This document shows positions 11,642-25,100 of a DNA stretch of 64,000 nucleotides, piece after piece; the stretch's first letter is position 1; the number at the start of each line of letters is the position of its first letter. A program made the position numbers and the translations under genes. The notes beneath the pieces are model-generated. The model had not been told where the DNA came from. It searched no databases and saw only the letters and a list, made by a program, of their open reading frames with translations. The DNA comes from Prinsepia uniflora (Eukaryota; Streptophyta; Magnoliopsida; Rosales; Rosaceae): the NCBI GenBank assembly GCA_032719365.1, contig CM064872.1:18073572-18137571 (forward strand), written 5' to 3'.

Positions 11642-13139
11642 GGGATCAGGCGGGTCCCATGTTAATCCCGGGGATTTGGGGCCGGTCCTGACATTTGTGC
11701 CTCCGTAATCCCAACTAAAGGGTTTGTGTTTATCTGATTCATGGCAAGCAGATATAAAATTCAATGTCTAATGTTTGTTAATTTCCAGCTTCATCAACCA
11801 TCAATTTTCATTTCAAAATATGGTCAATTTTTTTGTGTTTATGTAACTAACATGGAATTTCAATACATGTACATATCTTTGATTATCTTTCAAATCTCAG
11901 TTGTATTTGGTATTTGTGGGTGTTGCTCTTTGGATTCCTAATATGAGTAGAACACGAATAGATGTTCCCTCGAACTCCCCGTTCTACTTAATTTCTCTTC
12001 TTCCGCCATCTTTTTTACTTGATTTTTTTTTTACTCTTTTATGATTAAGTTTCTGCACTTATAACTATACCGCAGTACAATTTAGTTGATTTCTGATCAA
12101 CAAATTGAGTTTCATGTTTACAAATTAGTGTAAAATTTTCCCCATTCACTTTGAATTTCACTGTTTTAAAGTTGATGTTCTTTAATTGTTTTTTTTGGTT
12201 GGTTGTTCTAATTGATTTCATTTTACATTTAGCCAACTTCATCATGTGGCTTCTTACGAGAAATCATGAGGTAAAATGTTGGTTTTCAATTTCTTCAGCT
12301 TCATTTGTTTGGTACAACAAATAACTGAAAATAATTTATTAGCATTTGATGCACTGAAGTTTTGTGTGTGCGTATTGTATAACTGAGTGATCCAAGAATT
12401 TTTTAGTGCACTTTTGTATTATAGCCCAACACAATTAAGCACTTACTCAATATAGCTAGCTTGAACATAATTTCTTTAATTTTCTTTTCATAAATGTTGT
12501 ATTTCAGTATTATCACCAAACTAAATACATCTGCTAAAGTCCTAGAACTAACATCAGGCATAATAATTAGGTTTATTTCAACACCAAATTGAAACTATGG
12601 CTGCTTTTGAAATATAATGATACAGGTCTTGGATTCAAACAGATTGCACAAGTGTTTGAAAGTCTATAATTTCAACGAGAATATTTGAAGGTACATTTTT
12701 TTCCTCATTCATTCTCTTTCATATTTCACTTCACTACATTTCTTTTACCAATCTGCTCTCAATTCAGCGTTTTTTTGTCAGAATATGGATGATTTACTTT
12801 GGTTGATTTATGACTTTGAGGTAGAAATATGTTCAGGCCCGGGGCAAACTAAGTGCATGCATTATGTTTTGTAATGAATATTATTATTGATTAATCACTT
12901 CCATTTGAATTTGTAATTTTGTCTAATAAATTAAGTATCCAATTTCACAATTCAATTGTTCTTTTGTTTAGCTTTGTGATATAAATAAGTTTTAACTCAT
13001 GGTTAGTAATTGTGCATGTTTAACTTTGTAACATGCACAATACAAAATGCGGAATTTATTCAAGTTTATTGCTATATAACTTTGGCATTTCACATTGAAT
13101 ACTTTCAAACCCACAGCATCGTGCGGGCTACATTTCTAG

Positions 13140-14231
13140 TTCAATCTATATATAAGTGAATATTTATTTGTTGATGAGGATAAATTTAATAAAAAAAATT
13201 ATAAATTTATTATAATTTTTTTTTTTATATTTGCATTACATATTACATAATCATTCTGGCAATAGTCTTTCACTTCACTGTACGAGCAAGCAACTTGCCA
13301 CAATGAATAATTAATTTATTTTGCTTCCTTCTGTCTTTCTATATATTATTTTATTTTTCTTCTTGAAATCATTGGTTTAATTGTCAGCTATGGTCAATGA
13401 AGTGACTCTATTCATTGCACCCTCCTGTTTAATTTTTCTTCATCATCATTGTTGATCGCCGTCAAGGTATTAATGTGGTTCCTACGAAGTATCCCAGGGC
13501 AAGTTTTCTTATATAATATGGTTATGGTATACTTAAATTTTTAATTCTTTTAACATGATTAATAAAATCAATATATATATTATATGTATTTTTTTTGGTT
13601 GGAATATATTATATGTATTGAGTTCGATATAAAATCATGCATAGATTTTGTACTTTAAGCTAAAATTAACATTAAAAAAAAATTTAGTAAGTACAATTAA
13701 GTTCTCAACATAAATGGAAAATGAAATTTTTTACTTTTTTTTTTTCCAAAGAAAGTAAGGGTAGAAGGGGGCAATAACAACTCACCGCAACAATATGACA
13801 GGTGAGTCACATCAGCCTTATCGAATAATTAGCAAACAAGAACAAACCGTCACCCACCAAACCTCATGGGAGTCAGCCCTTGCCACTAAGCCATCACCCA
13901 TGGTGGTAAATCTTTTTATTGGTTGGCCTAATGAAACTGAGGGAGAAATAATTCACGTTTAGGATTTTTTTAGTGTCATTAACGTAGAGAAAAGAATTAA
14001 TTATATAGTAGTCTACCTCTGATCAACATATAAATTAAATTTTTTTTTTCATTATATCTTTTGACAAACTATATTTCATATTCACCTACTTTTTTGGGCG
14101 TCTGGTTATCAAAAATTGATGATGACATTTTAAATTTTGAAATACCTTTTTTTAATATTTATTTTGATAAGACCATTTTTCAAAATAAATCTCCACGACA
14201 ATTGTTTTTATAAGTCATTTTAATCACCTAA
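13140..14231. other. AT-rich spacer, nothing recognised
   Basis: No gene, no terminal repeats and only short frames. A moderately GC-rich block at about 13750-13910 resembles no RNA gene that I can fold by eye. Confidence 0.5.
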
Positions 14232-16203
14232 CACTACAAGAAAATGAGATAGGTCTGACGAAACTTTGCACGATGATGAAAATTTTGTCGTTAAAGTCAA
14301 TGTTACTCGACGAATATGAGAGGCGCGTCGGATTACTTTATGGCACGAAGAAAATTGGTACGCGCGCCGAACTCTGAAGATTACCCAACAAAAAAAGAGT
14401 GCTCGTAAGGTAAACTTATTCAACCCGACGAAAATCTTGGAAATTATTCATCGAGTAACGTAAAATGTTGACCAATGCTACTCGACAATGGCATTCGTTG
14501 GGTAATCTGTTTAGCCGGAAGGAAATTTTTTGGGGCCAAAATATTTAGTTTGCCCGACGAATCATTAAAAGTGGCCCTAGAATACATTGGTTGGGCAAAA
14601 TACTATCTGCATTTAACACACACGACCTACTCTTCTTCCTTTCCAGTCTCTCTCACAGCTCTCTCTCACACAGCTTTTTTTTTTTCTCTCTCTCTCTCTC
14701 TCTCTCTCTCAACATTAAAAGTGGCCCTATGAATACATGGGCCTAGGTAACTGTGCAGAACAAATTGATGGTTACAAAATATTCTATTACGATCAGGCGA
14801 CTTAACTTCTCGAAACATTACGAGGTTCGACAGGTGGATTTTAGGCACTTAATGACACAAAGCGAATGATTGAATTATGGAAATTTAATCGTTTGAAACT
14901 CAATCGGGTAATATTATGCAAATACATTTGAATTTTTCTTAAAAAGTTTCAAAGTGTTAGAAGGAATGGTGTTTTTTCAAATTTCAATAATTTCTTTTAA
15001 CAATTCAACTCATCCAATCGTCTACATGTATTGTACATATTCGCACATCGTTTACGCGAACAATTAGAAGATTTTGAATTGTCGGGCCTAGGTAACGGTG
15101 CAGAACAAATTGACGGTTACAAAATGTTCTATTACGATCAGACGGTTTAAACTTCTGGAAACATCACGAGGTTCGACGGGCGGATTTCAGGCACTTAAAT
15201 ACACAAAATGAACGGTCGGATTATAGTAATTTAATCGTTCGAAACTAAATGAGGTAATATTATGCAAAGAGCTTTGAACTTTTCTTAGAAAGTTAGTGTT
15301 AGAGGAAATGGTGTTTTTTCAAATTTCAATAATTTCTTTTATTAATTCAACCGATCCAACTGTCCACATGTATTGTACATAATCGAAGATTGTCTGCGCA
15401 AAAAAATTAGAAGATTTTGAATTCTCAGGCCTAGGTAACGATGTGGAACAAATCATCTACAAAACGTTCTATTACAATTGGACAACTTATGATTCTCAAA
15501 ACATCACAAAGTTCGACAGGTAGAGTTTAGGCACTTAATGATACAAAATGAATGGTCGGATTATGGAAATTTAATCATTCGAAACCCAATTAGATAATAT
15601 TATGCAAATACCTTGGAACTTTTTTTAAAAAAGTTTCAAAGTGTTTGAGGAAATGGTGTTTTTCTTCAAATTTCAATACTTTCTTTTAATAATTCAACCG
15701 ATCTAACTATCCACATGTATTGTACATACTCGTACATCGTCTACGTGAAAAATTAGAAGATTTAGAATTCCCGGGCCTAGGTAACGGTGCGAACAAATCG
15801 ACGGTTATAAAACGTTCTATTACGATAAGACACTTAAACTTCTCGAGACATCACGAGGTTCGACAGGCAGATTTTAGGCACTTATCGACACAAAATGAAC
15901 GGTTGAACTATGAAAATTTAATCGCTCGAAACTCAATCGGGTAATATTATACAAATCCTTTCAACTTTTCTTAAAAAATTTCAAGTATTAGAAGAAATGG
16001 TGTTTTTTTTTTCAAATTTCAAGAATTTCTTTTAATAATTCAACCGATCCAACCATCTATATGTATTGTACATACTCATAGATCATCTATACGAAAAAAT
16101 AGAAGATTTTGAATTCTCGGGTCTAGTTAACGGCGCAGAACAAATTGACGATCACAAAGCGTTCAATTACAATCGGACGGCTTAAACTTCTCGAAACATC
16201 ACA
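14232..16203 (+). mobile_element. CACTA-like transposon end, truncated, with internal tandem repeats
   Basis: At 14232 the sequence CACTACAAGAAAA matches the common plant CACTA (En/Spm) terminus. It is followed by subterminal copies of CGACGAA and GACGAAA in both orientations. A short direct duplication (ATTAAAAGTGGCCCTA) occurs near 14567 and 14713, with a (TC)n run at 14685-14710 between them. The opposite terminus (CTTGTAGTG) was not found, so the element seems truncated, probably where similarity to the tandem repeat stops near 16203. No transposase is seen. Confidence 0.5.
14739..16203 (+). repeat. Tandem repeat, about 345 bp period, about 4.3 copies
   Basis: Units begin with GGGCCTAGGTAAC or variants at 14739, 15084, 15427, 15773 and 16119, giving spacings of 345, 343, 346 and 346 bp. 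Each unit carries, in order, GAACAAATTGACGGTTAC, ATCACGAGGTTCGACAGG, ATTTAATCGTTCGAAACTC and CACATGTATTGTACATA. The last copy breaks off after about 85 bp. Divergence between units is visible throughout. The period is near twice a nucleosome repeat, as in many plant satellites. Confidence 0.9.
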
Positions 16204-19200
16204 AGGAAAAGATAATGACATAAAATACAAGTTATAAAGCATGAAGATTCCAAATATAATAACCCTCCAAGTCAAAACATTAAAACTAACAATATTTCCA
16301 CACAAAAAAAAAAACTGGAAACCATGTGTCAACCATTTTAAAGCCAGATAATATCATAAATCATTTTAAAAAAATTCAATTTGCATCCATCATAATATGC
16401 AAAATAAATGTCCACACATAGTTAGTATGATAGAGCTCAATCTTGAAGTGTTCAAATCCTTGAAGTCCCTAGAGCAATATCTCCTGAAAAGTAACAATTG
16501 AGAGTCACTAACTATACAAATAGCTTTGTATTTAAACCCCCTAATTTCAGGGGTAGCACACGCATCTTAAACATGCAACCCACCACTTTGGACACCCAAA
16601 GACACCCATAAATGAACTCTAATCGATCCAAAACCACCACCATTGGATTCAGAACGTCGAGAACTATCGATAACGTGTCGCCGTGGCTGAAATACATGCT
16701 CACGGGTTGCAACATGCCTGTGAAACGTCGTCGGCCTTCCTCACGTGCCCCACTCGCCCTGGTGAGGCTGCTGACGTCATCGTTGACGTTATCGCCCCTG
16801 ATGATGTAACGACCCGTCCCGAATTCCAGGATTAGATTAGTAACTAATCATGATTAGTGTGGTTAATCGGTGATTAGTTGGGCGAAATCGGACGAACGAT
16901 GCAAAATGACCGTTGTGCCCCTAGTCGTGGGTAAAACGTTGACTTTTAATTCGGGCTGTCAAATAGACTTTGACCGATGACCGTGACGTAGTTTGGGATG
17001 TCACAAGTTCATAGACAGGTGGCACGTTCGATTCCGACATTCAAGGAGAAAGTTTTGACGTTCGGAATTTCAAGGGCGTTTTCATAATTTGGACGAAAGG
17101 GGGAAATGGTTGACTTTCCAAACGACATGGAATTTGCACGTAAATCAAGAACCATTGGGTAGGTCCCGAGACGCTGAATCCGTAGACAGGCGGCAGGCGT
17201 CCATCGAAGCTCGGATGACCAAATTACGAGTCTAGAAGCGTGAGCGGCATTTTGGTAATTTGGTGAAGGAAGGGTAAAATGGTGATTTTGAGGCTGCAGT
17301 TTGAATTCAGCTGTGGTGGGTTGTGTGTGAATTGTTTAACTATTGAGTGGCAAGTGCACAGAGTGTGTGAGTGTGTTGAGTTGGAATTTGAAGCTAGTGG
17401 GGGATTTTGAATGGTTAGACAGGGCACGGGTGGCTGGTTTGTGCTTTAAGAAGGCAGGCGTGCCCTGGGACCGTGAAGAACCGAGCAACCTTGTTTATTC
17501 TTCTGAGTGTTTGAGCAGAGCACCAGTGGCATTCGATTAATTAAGGGATGTAGCTTCATCAGATTCCTGGGAAGGACTGAGTGAGAGAGCAGAGACATAG
17601 AGAGAGAGAGAACACATCAATCCTGTTCAGTGTGTGAGTCGTGCGAGATCAAATGGTGTTGAATCTTGCTGGTGACTTTTGTAAGAAAAACTGAGGAACA
17701 GAGGGGGATCGTGAAACCCCAATCCTCTCAAACTTGATCATTTGGGGGTAGAGTGTGAATGAGAAAGGGAGCATGGGTTGTACAGAGCGCGACGGTGCTG
17801 ACACGATGCGCCGTAGTGGATGGTGGCCTGAGGGGTGAGGAAAAACAGAGAGGTACGAGCACCCTGTTTCATTCAAATGGTGCTTGGACGTTGTGGGCTA
17901 AGACAAGGGCAGTGGTGCACAGGAGGTTGCTCAGGGAGGTCAGGGAAAGCAATTGAGGCTGAGCTCGAGGCTGGCCGTGGGCCGTAGCCCTGGAACCCGA
18001 GGACAGGGTAAGTGTCTTCAGAAATGGTAACTAGGATTTGATTGTTTTTAATCGAAAGTGATAACTGGGAGTTGTTTCTGGCAGTTCTAGGAATGTTTTG
18101 GGAGCAGAATGGAGCAAGGAGGTGACCAGGATTGCTACAACTCGAGAACCGACCAGGACCAGTTTAATTGAGGATTTGGGAGGTAAGCTAGGTCTCTGAT
18201 TCTTAGCTTTTGACGTCCGAAAACAATTAAGAATGAAGGGACGAAGCCTTTGGGTTTGAAAGGAACGAAATTGGACTAGAATTAAGCAGAAAACCGCCCA
18301 CGTCGGTTCAAAATTCGGACCGGATTTGCAGACCAATTCAGACCAGTCGACCTAAGGAACACGATGACACTGTTCACGCGCGTGGATTTCACGCGCAGAA
18401 AATTCCAGATGCTCGTGAAGGGTAGTTTGGGGAATATTCCAACATGACTTTTAAATTATTTAATGTAACGAACATTTTGGGATTGGTTTCGAGTCGATCG
18501 GGCATCGTCTCGATAAGTTCCGGGATGTCCGAAGGTTTTAGGGTTCGGTTAAAAATAGTTAAAAACTCGGAAAAATTACGGAACTTTAATAGGAGGTTAA
18601 TGAAGAGGTTAGTGACCCTCTAATGTGATTTGGACAGGTTTGGAAGTCCCGGTGATATTGACAAGGCCCAGGAAGGCCTATGGCATGCGTATCGAGGCGC
18701 ATCATTGGACGGTCTGTGAGTGGACTTTGGTTTTATAAATTTTATGCATGCATAACTATTTTATATGGATTATGATTGTGATTATATGGTGTTGATTTGG
18801 ATATCGGTGAATTATATGGTTTCACGCATTTCGAGGCGATTTACGTGCTTGCAAGTAAATCGAGGTTTTTTCGATTTTACACTAATTTTTCATACTTATG
18901 GTTTTGGATATGATTTCATGAAATGGTTTTGAAATTGGAAAGATAAACTCGGGCATGAGGCCCAATTGTTTTGGAAACCTCGGACTTGAAGTCCAATTGA
19001 GTTACGTAATCGGGCCGAGGGCCCAATTGCTTTATGAAATCGGGTCAGGGGCCCAGTTATTTATAAATGTGATTTAGGGCCTGGACCCTAAATGGATTTG
19101 AATAAATGGTTTTGGAATTGAAAATCAGATGTTTGGACTTATGATGGTTTTATGGAAATTCCGGGCAGGGCCCTTGAGATGATTAAAATGATTGATAAAC

Positions 19201-21578
19201 TGTTTTCCATAAACCATCTTGATACGAGGATATGTGATGGTCTCCTCCAGGTGTCTGGGACACTGGGGAAGTCACGGTGCATTGCCTGCGAGGGGTCATT
19301 GTACGGAGCTACCAGACCGTATAGTGACTCAGGAGCAGGATTGCTATGATTAGACGTTTGGGACGTCAGACATCTGGGATGTCAGAGATATTGACCCGGA
19401 GAGACCCCGGGCAGCACGCGTTGTAGCGACCCGTCCCAAATTCTATGATTAGTTTAGTGACTAATCACGATTAGTGAGGCTAATCTATGATTAGTAGAGC
19501 GAAATCGGACGAACGATGCGAAATGACCGTTTTGCCCCTAGGCGTGGCAAAACGTTGACTTTTCAATCGGGCGGTCAAATGGATTTTGACCGATGACCGT
19601 GACGTAGTTCATGACGTCACAAGTTCATAGACAGGTGGCACGTTCAATTTCGACGTTCGAGGAGGAAGTTATGACGTTCGGAAGTTTAGGGGCATTTTGG
19701 TAATTTTGGTTAAAAAGGGGCAAATGTTGACTTTTTGACCAGGATGTCCGATGGCCGATGGCAAAAGACCGTTAAGTAGATGAGGACGATACGAATCCAT
19801 AGATAGGCGGCACGTCGAATTCGGACATTCGACGGCAAAGTTACGGTTCACGGAAGTTCCAGGTTACTATTCACGGCGACACGTTTTACGAGACAAAAAG
19901 GAGAGTTTTGTCTTTTTTGGGCCAGTTACTTTTCAGCAACCAATGGATGAGTGACACTTGTCACCCATCCACTGGCCAACCTCACCCATTCATGCACCAA
20001 AACCCATCCCCGTGCATCGTCTATTTTCTTTGTTCCCAAACCCAAACCCGATCCCATTTCTCACCCAAATACCAAACCCTTGACCTGTGAGCTTAGCTGA
20101 GAGGACAGAGAGATGAAGGGGACCGGCTGGACATGGTGGCTGGCCCAGGCAGCACCGCCGTGCACGGCGGAGGAGAAAACCGTGCGCATGTATCGGTTTT
20201 AACCGATTTCAATCCATTTTCCGTTTTAATTGTTATGGGTCGATTTGGACGATTTTAATGAGTTAAATAGGTTGCTAGGACGTTGTTAGGAAGGATTTGA
20301 GGGTGGTTAGACGTCGAGGAAGCCTAGGGAAGGTTTTGGATTTTTGAACCGTGAGGGGTTCAATTGAACCGGTCGGATTTCGAAGGTTTTAGGTAGTTTG
20401 ATTGATTGGGTTAGATAGGAAATGAAGAAATAGGAATTTAGGAATTGGAATAGAAGCAAACGGACCGAAAATGAGGGAGAAGGAGACCTGGACCGGTTAC
20501 GCCGGTCCAAGTTGCAGGAAAAATCGGACCGGACCGGTCTGACCGAAGTAGGAGACGATACTGTAGCTGGCGCGTGAAGCCCACGCGCAGCCACTTTAGG
20601 CGGCGCGTGTGGGCGCGTGGGGGAGAATTTTGGGATGTGTTCAACATGTGAAATCTTCTATTCGATGTAACGAACATTTTGGGACTGGTTTCGTGTCGAT
20701 TGGACACCGTCTCGATATGTTTCGGGGCATCAGAAGGTTTAGGTTCGAGATTAAAAATAGTTAAAAATACGGGAAAATTACGGGGCTTTAGTGGGAGGTT
20801 AATTAAGTAGTTAATAACCTTCTATTACGATTTGGATAGGTTCGAGAATCCCGGTGATGGTGATCGGCTCGGGGAGCCGAATGGCACGCAAATCGAGGCG
20901 GCAGCTCGGACGGTCTGTGAGTGGACCTTGTTTTCTAAATTGGTGCATGCATAAATGTTTATTATATGTTTTATTACATGTTTGATGATGCCATGGGTGC
21001 ATTTGTATGTGGTTACGTATAAGCACGTATTTCGAGGTTTCGGCCTTATACGGTGCTTATACGGGTCTGTATTCCTTTATTGATTTAAATGAAATGGTTT
21101 TGGATTTCTAAATGGATAAACTCGGGTATGAAACCCATTTGGTTTTGTCTCGGGCATATGACACTATTTACAACCTTCGGGTCTAAATCGTGGTCGCGAC
21201 GGGTGCTATGTGCACGACGATCAACGATACGACGCTCGCCTCCGGATTTGGATGTGTTCCTTCCGGAGAGGTCACGATGCACGATTCGTGGTCGGGCAGC
21301 CTGGGGAGGCTCGACTTCGGAGTGCTGACGGTTGAGGATAGCGATCGGCGATGAGTGCAGCATGATCTTGTGGTGGTCGCGTCGGTTGATACGTTCACGG
21401 CGACATGCCAGGATTGAGGGCGGTCCTCGATGGATGGTTGCACACATCACTATGATCGGAGTCGTGACTGACCCTTAGATATCGGGCACGGTGCCCAGTT
21501 GAGTCATATGTTCGGGCACGAGACCCAGTTACTTTACGGTTTATGATTTCGGGTCAGGGACCCTAGATGAATTTCCAA

Positions 21579-21762
21579 GTTCATGACGGTTTACGGGAAC
21601 CGGCATGAACTCTGGAAAGGTCGTTGTAGTTCATGACGGTTTATGGGAACCGGCATGAACCTTTGTCAGGTCATTCTGGTTCATGACGGTTTATGGGAAC
21701 CGGCATGAACCCTGGTTAATGGATGTTATGGATCATGCGGTTCAAGGGAACCGGGCATGAAC
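21579..21762 (+). repeat. Four tandem copies of a long stem-loop in LTR C
   Basis: Copies at 21579-21610, 21629-21660, 21679-21710 and about 21731-21762, spaced about 50 bp. Each reads GTTCATG, a, CGGTT, a six-nt loop TATGGG or TACGGG, AACCG, g, CATGAAC: 12 of 13 positions pair. The fourth copy is less regular. LTR A has one related copy at 11312-11343. The spacers between copies diverge more than the stems. Confidence 0.85.
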
Positions 21763-22166
21763 GTTTATGATATGTATATATATGTATTCATATACCTTCC
21801 TTTACTTCTATTATCTCCTCCGGGGAGGGTCGTTGGCCTGGGTGGACCCCGGAGTAGTCACGGAGCACCGACCGAGTGGAGTCACCCCCCAGTTGGGTTC
21901 CTTACTCTCAGGAAGGCTATGATTACTATTACCTCGGGTAGGGTCAGTGGTCTGCGGACATTGATCTTGACTTTGAGAAGACTCGGATTGAGACCTGGGT
22001 AGCACGCGCGTAGCTTTGGAAACCGTGACAGTATTGGTTGTATGGATTATATGTATATATGATGTATGCTATATGAGATATATGATATGTGATATGCACA
22101 GGTTTTGGGCAGTGGCCCATGTACGTGGTTTTACTATGGTTTGGGCTGAGTCCCGTATGGTCGTTT

Positions 22167-25100
22167 TGTAATGACCCGTCCCGAATATCGGGATTGAATA
22201 TTAATTAATTATAATTTAGAATGACTAATCGGGGATTAGTTGAGTGAAATCGGACGAAACGTGCAAAATGACCGTTTTGCCCCTAGCGTGGGCAAAATGT
22301 TGACTTTTAGTTCGGGCGGTCAAATGGACTTGGCCAATGACTGTGACGTAGTTCGGGACGTCACGAGTTCATAGACAGGTGGCACGTTCGATTCTGACAT
22401 TCGAGGTGAAAGTTATGGCATTCGGAAGTTGAGGGGTATTTTGGTAATTTGGCATATTAGGGGCCAAATGTTGACTTTTTGATCGGGAGGTCCGATGGAC
22501 GAGGGCCAAGGACCGTTACGTAGGTCTCGTCGATACGAATCCAACGACAGGCGGCATGCCGAAATCGGAGATTCGACGACGAAGTTATGGTCACGGAATT
22601 GGGCTCGATTAACCGAACGAACCGGGAATAAAATAATATTTTAATATGAACAGTACCCGGTGACTGAACACACTTGGATGAGTGACAAGTGTCACTCATC
22701 CCCTAAAATCAGGCATTAAACCAGGATCCATGTTTTTGGGGGAGACCTAATTATTATGTTTTATTATATTAAATTAATTAATTAATCCTAATTTCCATTA
22801 ATCTCCCATAATTTCTTCAACCGTGTACAACCCACAAATCAGTTTTCTCCCAACCTCCAATTCTCTTCCATTTCTGAACCAAAGTGTGAGCAATTGAGAG
22901 TGAATTGAACTGGGAAACATGAGGGATTGACTGAGAGCTGAGGACTGGGATTTCGGGTTTTAGAAAATTTGGAGGGAAAATCAAATTGGAAGAATTGAGC
23001 TGTGATGATCGAATTGGAGCTTGGAAATAGCTTCCTGAGGTTGAGACGAGTGGAACCAGATCAAAAACGAGTTGAATTGAGGCTCATTTGGCTCTGAACG
23101 GGTTTGGTAACAGTGAGAGATATCGAGCTTGAGTCGTGATCATTGTGTGATCAAACGACGAAATTGAGGTGGGGAAACAATTCCTCATGGTCCATTGATG
23201 CTTCTGGGTTCATCAATTGGGAGAAATCAGTGGCCATTGTGGAAACTCCATGGTTGCACAGTGACGGCTGTTCTTCGAAGAATCGAGGTTGAGCCGTGGA
23301 GTTTGAGCCATGAATTGATTCAATTGAGTTGGGGAAAAGGTTTACCTGAGTCTATTGAAGCTTGTGGTTGAATCAATTTAAGGAAATCGATCGAATTGAG
23401 GGAGTTCGAATGATGAACAGTGTTCGGGGTGTTCTTCGAATGTTCATCCTTGATCGTGAGGATTGAGGTAATGTTTCAAGTAATTGATGTTACAGAACCC
23501 TAATTGAACTTTGATTGAAACTAACTGAATGCTCAATTGAAGGAATTAGCGTCGAATTGACAGGATTGGAACCGGATCTGATCGCGGGTTAAAGGACCCG
23601 TTTATCAGACAAACGGGTGAGGACGAGGGTACTGTAGCTGGCGCGTGGGTTTCACGCGCAGCCACTCACGGCGGCGCTTGGGGGCGCGTCCGGCCTAGTC
23701 TCAAGGTGAGGTCAACGTGACTTTGATCCTCTCAGTGTAACGAACATTTTGACGTTGATTTCGGGGAAATCAGATATTGTTTCGTTAATGTTCCGCGTAT
23801 CCGAAGTTTTGTTTTACGTTTAAAATACGTATTTAAATTCCGGAAAAATTGGGGGGAAATTATATGATGTATTTTGAGATGTTAGTAACCCTCTATAATG
23901 ATTTTGGGCAGGAGTTGTGATTTCCAGAATTTACGGAAAAACGTGCAGCCCGGAAACGAACCGTTTTGAACGGTGTGTGTGAGTGGACTTTGTTTTCTAA
24001 CCGTGATGCATGCATATATGATTTAAATGCCTTATTATATGATTTTATATGCTTGGGCATGATTTATGTTTCAATCCGGTAATTTCTCGGTTTTATGATT
24101 ATTATATTATTATTTTTGGGCGATTTTCGAGAAATTACGAAATTTGGTAAAAATGATGTTTGGACTTGGTTTGTGAGTCCGGGATTAAAATTGATTGAAA
24201 ATAATGGTTGGACTTGGATTATTGAGTCATGGATTGAAAAATGATGTGGTGACTCGGGAATGAGTCTAGGGTCAATTTTGTGGATTTACGTGAAAATGGC
24301 AACGGAGGTTGCAACGCATGAATTTGCGTGATAATGTTATTTTGGGCATGAGAACCCAAATGAATAGTGATTTTGACTCGGATTTGGAGTCACTTGTGAA
24401 TTTGTGAAATTAATGATTTATTGGGATTTTATGATTATTTTAATCAGTCTTTCAGGCACGTTTTACGAGGAACATGCAAATGATGTTTTGGGCTAGGCCC
24501 GGAGTTTAAATGATTTCTAAAATGATATTTTGACTTTGTTGGTGAGCCAATGATGATTTCCGGATTATTTTATTGAATTAAAAGGTGATTTTAAAGAAAT
24601 ACGTGTAAATGGTATTTTGGGCTTTGAGACCTAGTCAGGGATGATCTTGACTTGGTATGAAGTCAAGATTTGATTGAAATGTTTTGGGATGTAATTCCCG
24701 GGATGGTTTTCTTTGTGATTGTGATATTCTCAGACGGTCGGTGCTTGGGGGGGATTACCCAGACGACCGGAGCTTGGGGGATGTGATTGTAGGATCGGGA
24801 GTTGATCCTATGGTAGTCAGCTTCTCGGATGAGACTGAGCCTGGATGTACCACTCGAAGGTGTCTGAACCTGGGGATGTGTTCGCCCAGAGGTGACTGAG
24901 CCCGAGGGGGTTGAGCCCAGAGGTGTTTGTTCCCGAGATTGTGACTGGATATTGGCCTACGCGTAGTGCAGCACTTGTGAGTAGTGCAGTTTGATTGATT
25001 GTGCACTTGTGAGTAGTGCAGATGTGATTTGTGATATTTTGTGCACTTGTGAGTAGTACAGATGTGATTTGTGATATTTTATGCACTTGTGAGTAGTGCG

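Larger units (their letters stand above)
8443..11693 (+). mobile_element. Solo LTR A of the GACGACCCG gypsy family, TSD TTTGT
   Basis: It starts TGTGACGACCCGTCCCGAAT and ends GGTCCTGACA. It is flanked by a perfect 5 bp duplication TTTGT (8438-8442 and 11694-11698). At 3,251 bp it matches LTRs B, C, D and the paired LTRs at 42282 and 48636 over shared blocks: TTTTGCCCCTA, TTCATAGACAG, GCATGCATAAATG, TTTTTGTCCACTTACAG and the terminal GTCTGACAC hairpin. No internal region or second LTR is present, so it is a solo LTR left by recombination between two LTRs. Short ORFs inside it are not genes. Confidence 0.9.
6661..13139 (+). mobile_element. Helitron-like element (non-autonomous), carrying a nested solo LTR
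   Basis: The right end has the layout of a Helitron 3' terminus: an imperfect GC hairpin CCCACAgcatcgTGCGGG at 13110-13127 (one mismatch), an 8-nt spacer, then CTAG at 13136-13139 followed by T. A matching left end would be TC at 6661 preceded by A, followed by an AT-rich stretch with TATATTAAAA. The A|TC...CTAG|T arrangement fits Helitron insertion between A and T. No Rep/helicase is present, so it would be non-autonomous. Without the solo LTR it would be about 3.2 kb. The right end is fairly convincing; the left end is a proposal. Confidence 0.4.

Noticed and set aside
13750..13910. Possible tRNA-like or SINE sequence
   Set aside because: No cloverleaf, A/B box pair or poly-A/T tail could be seen.
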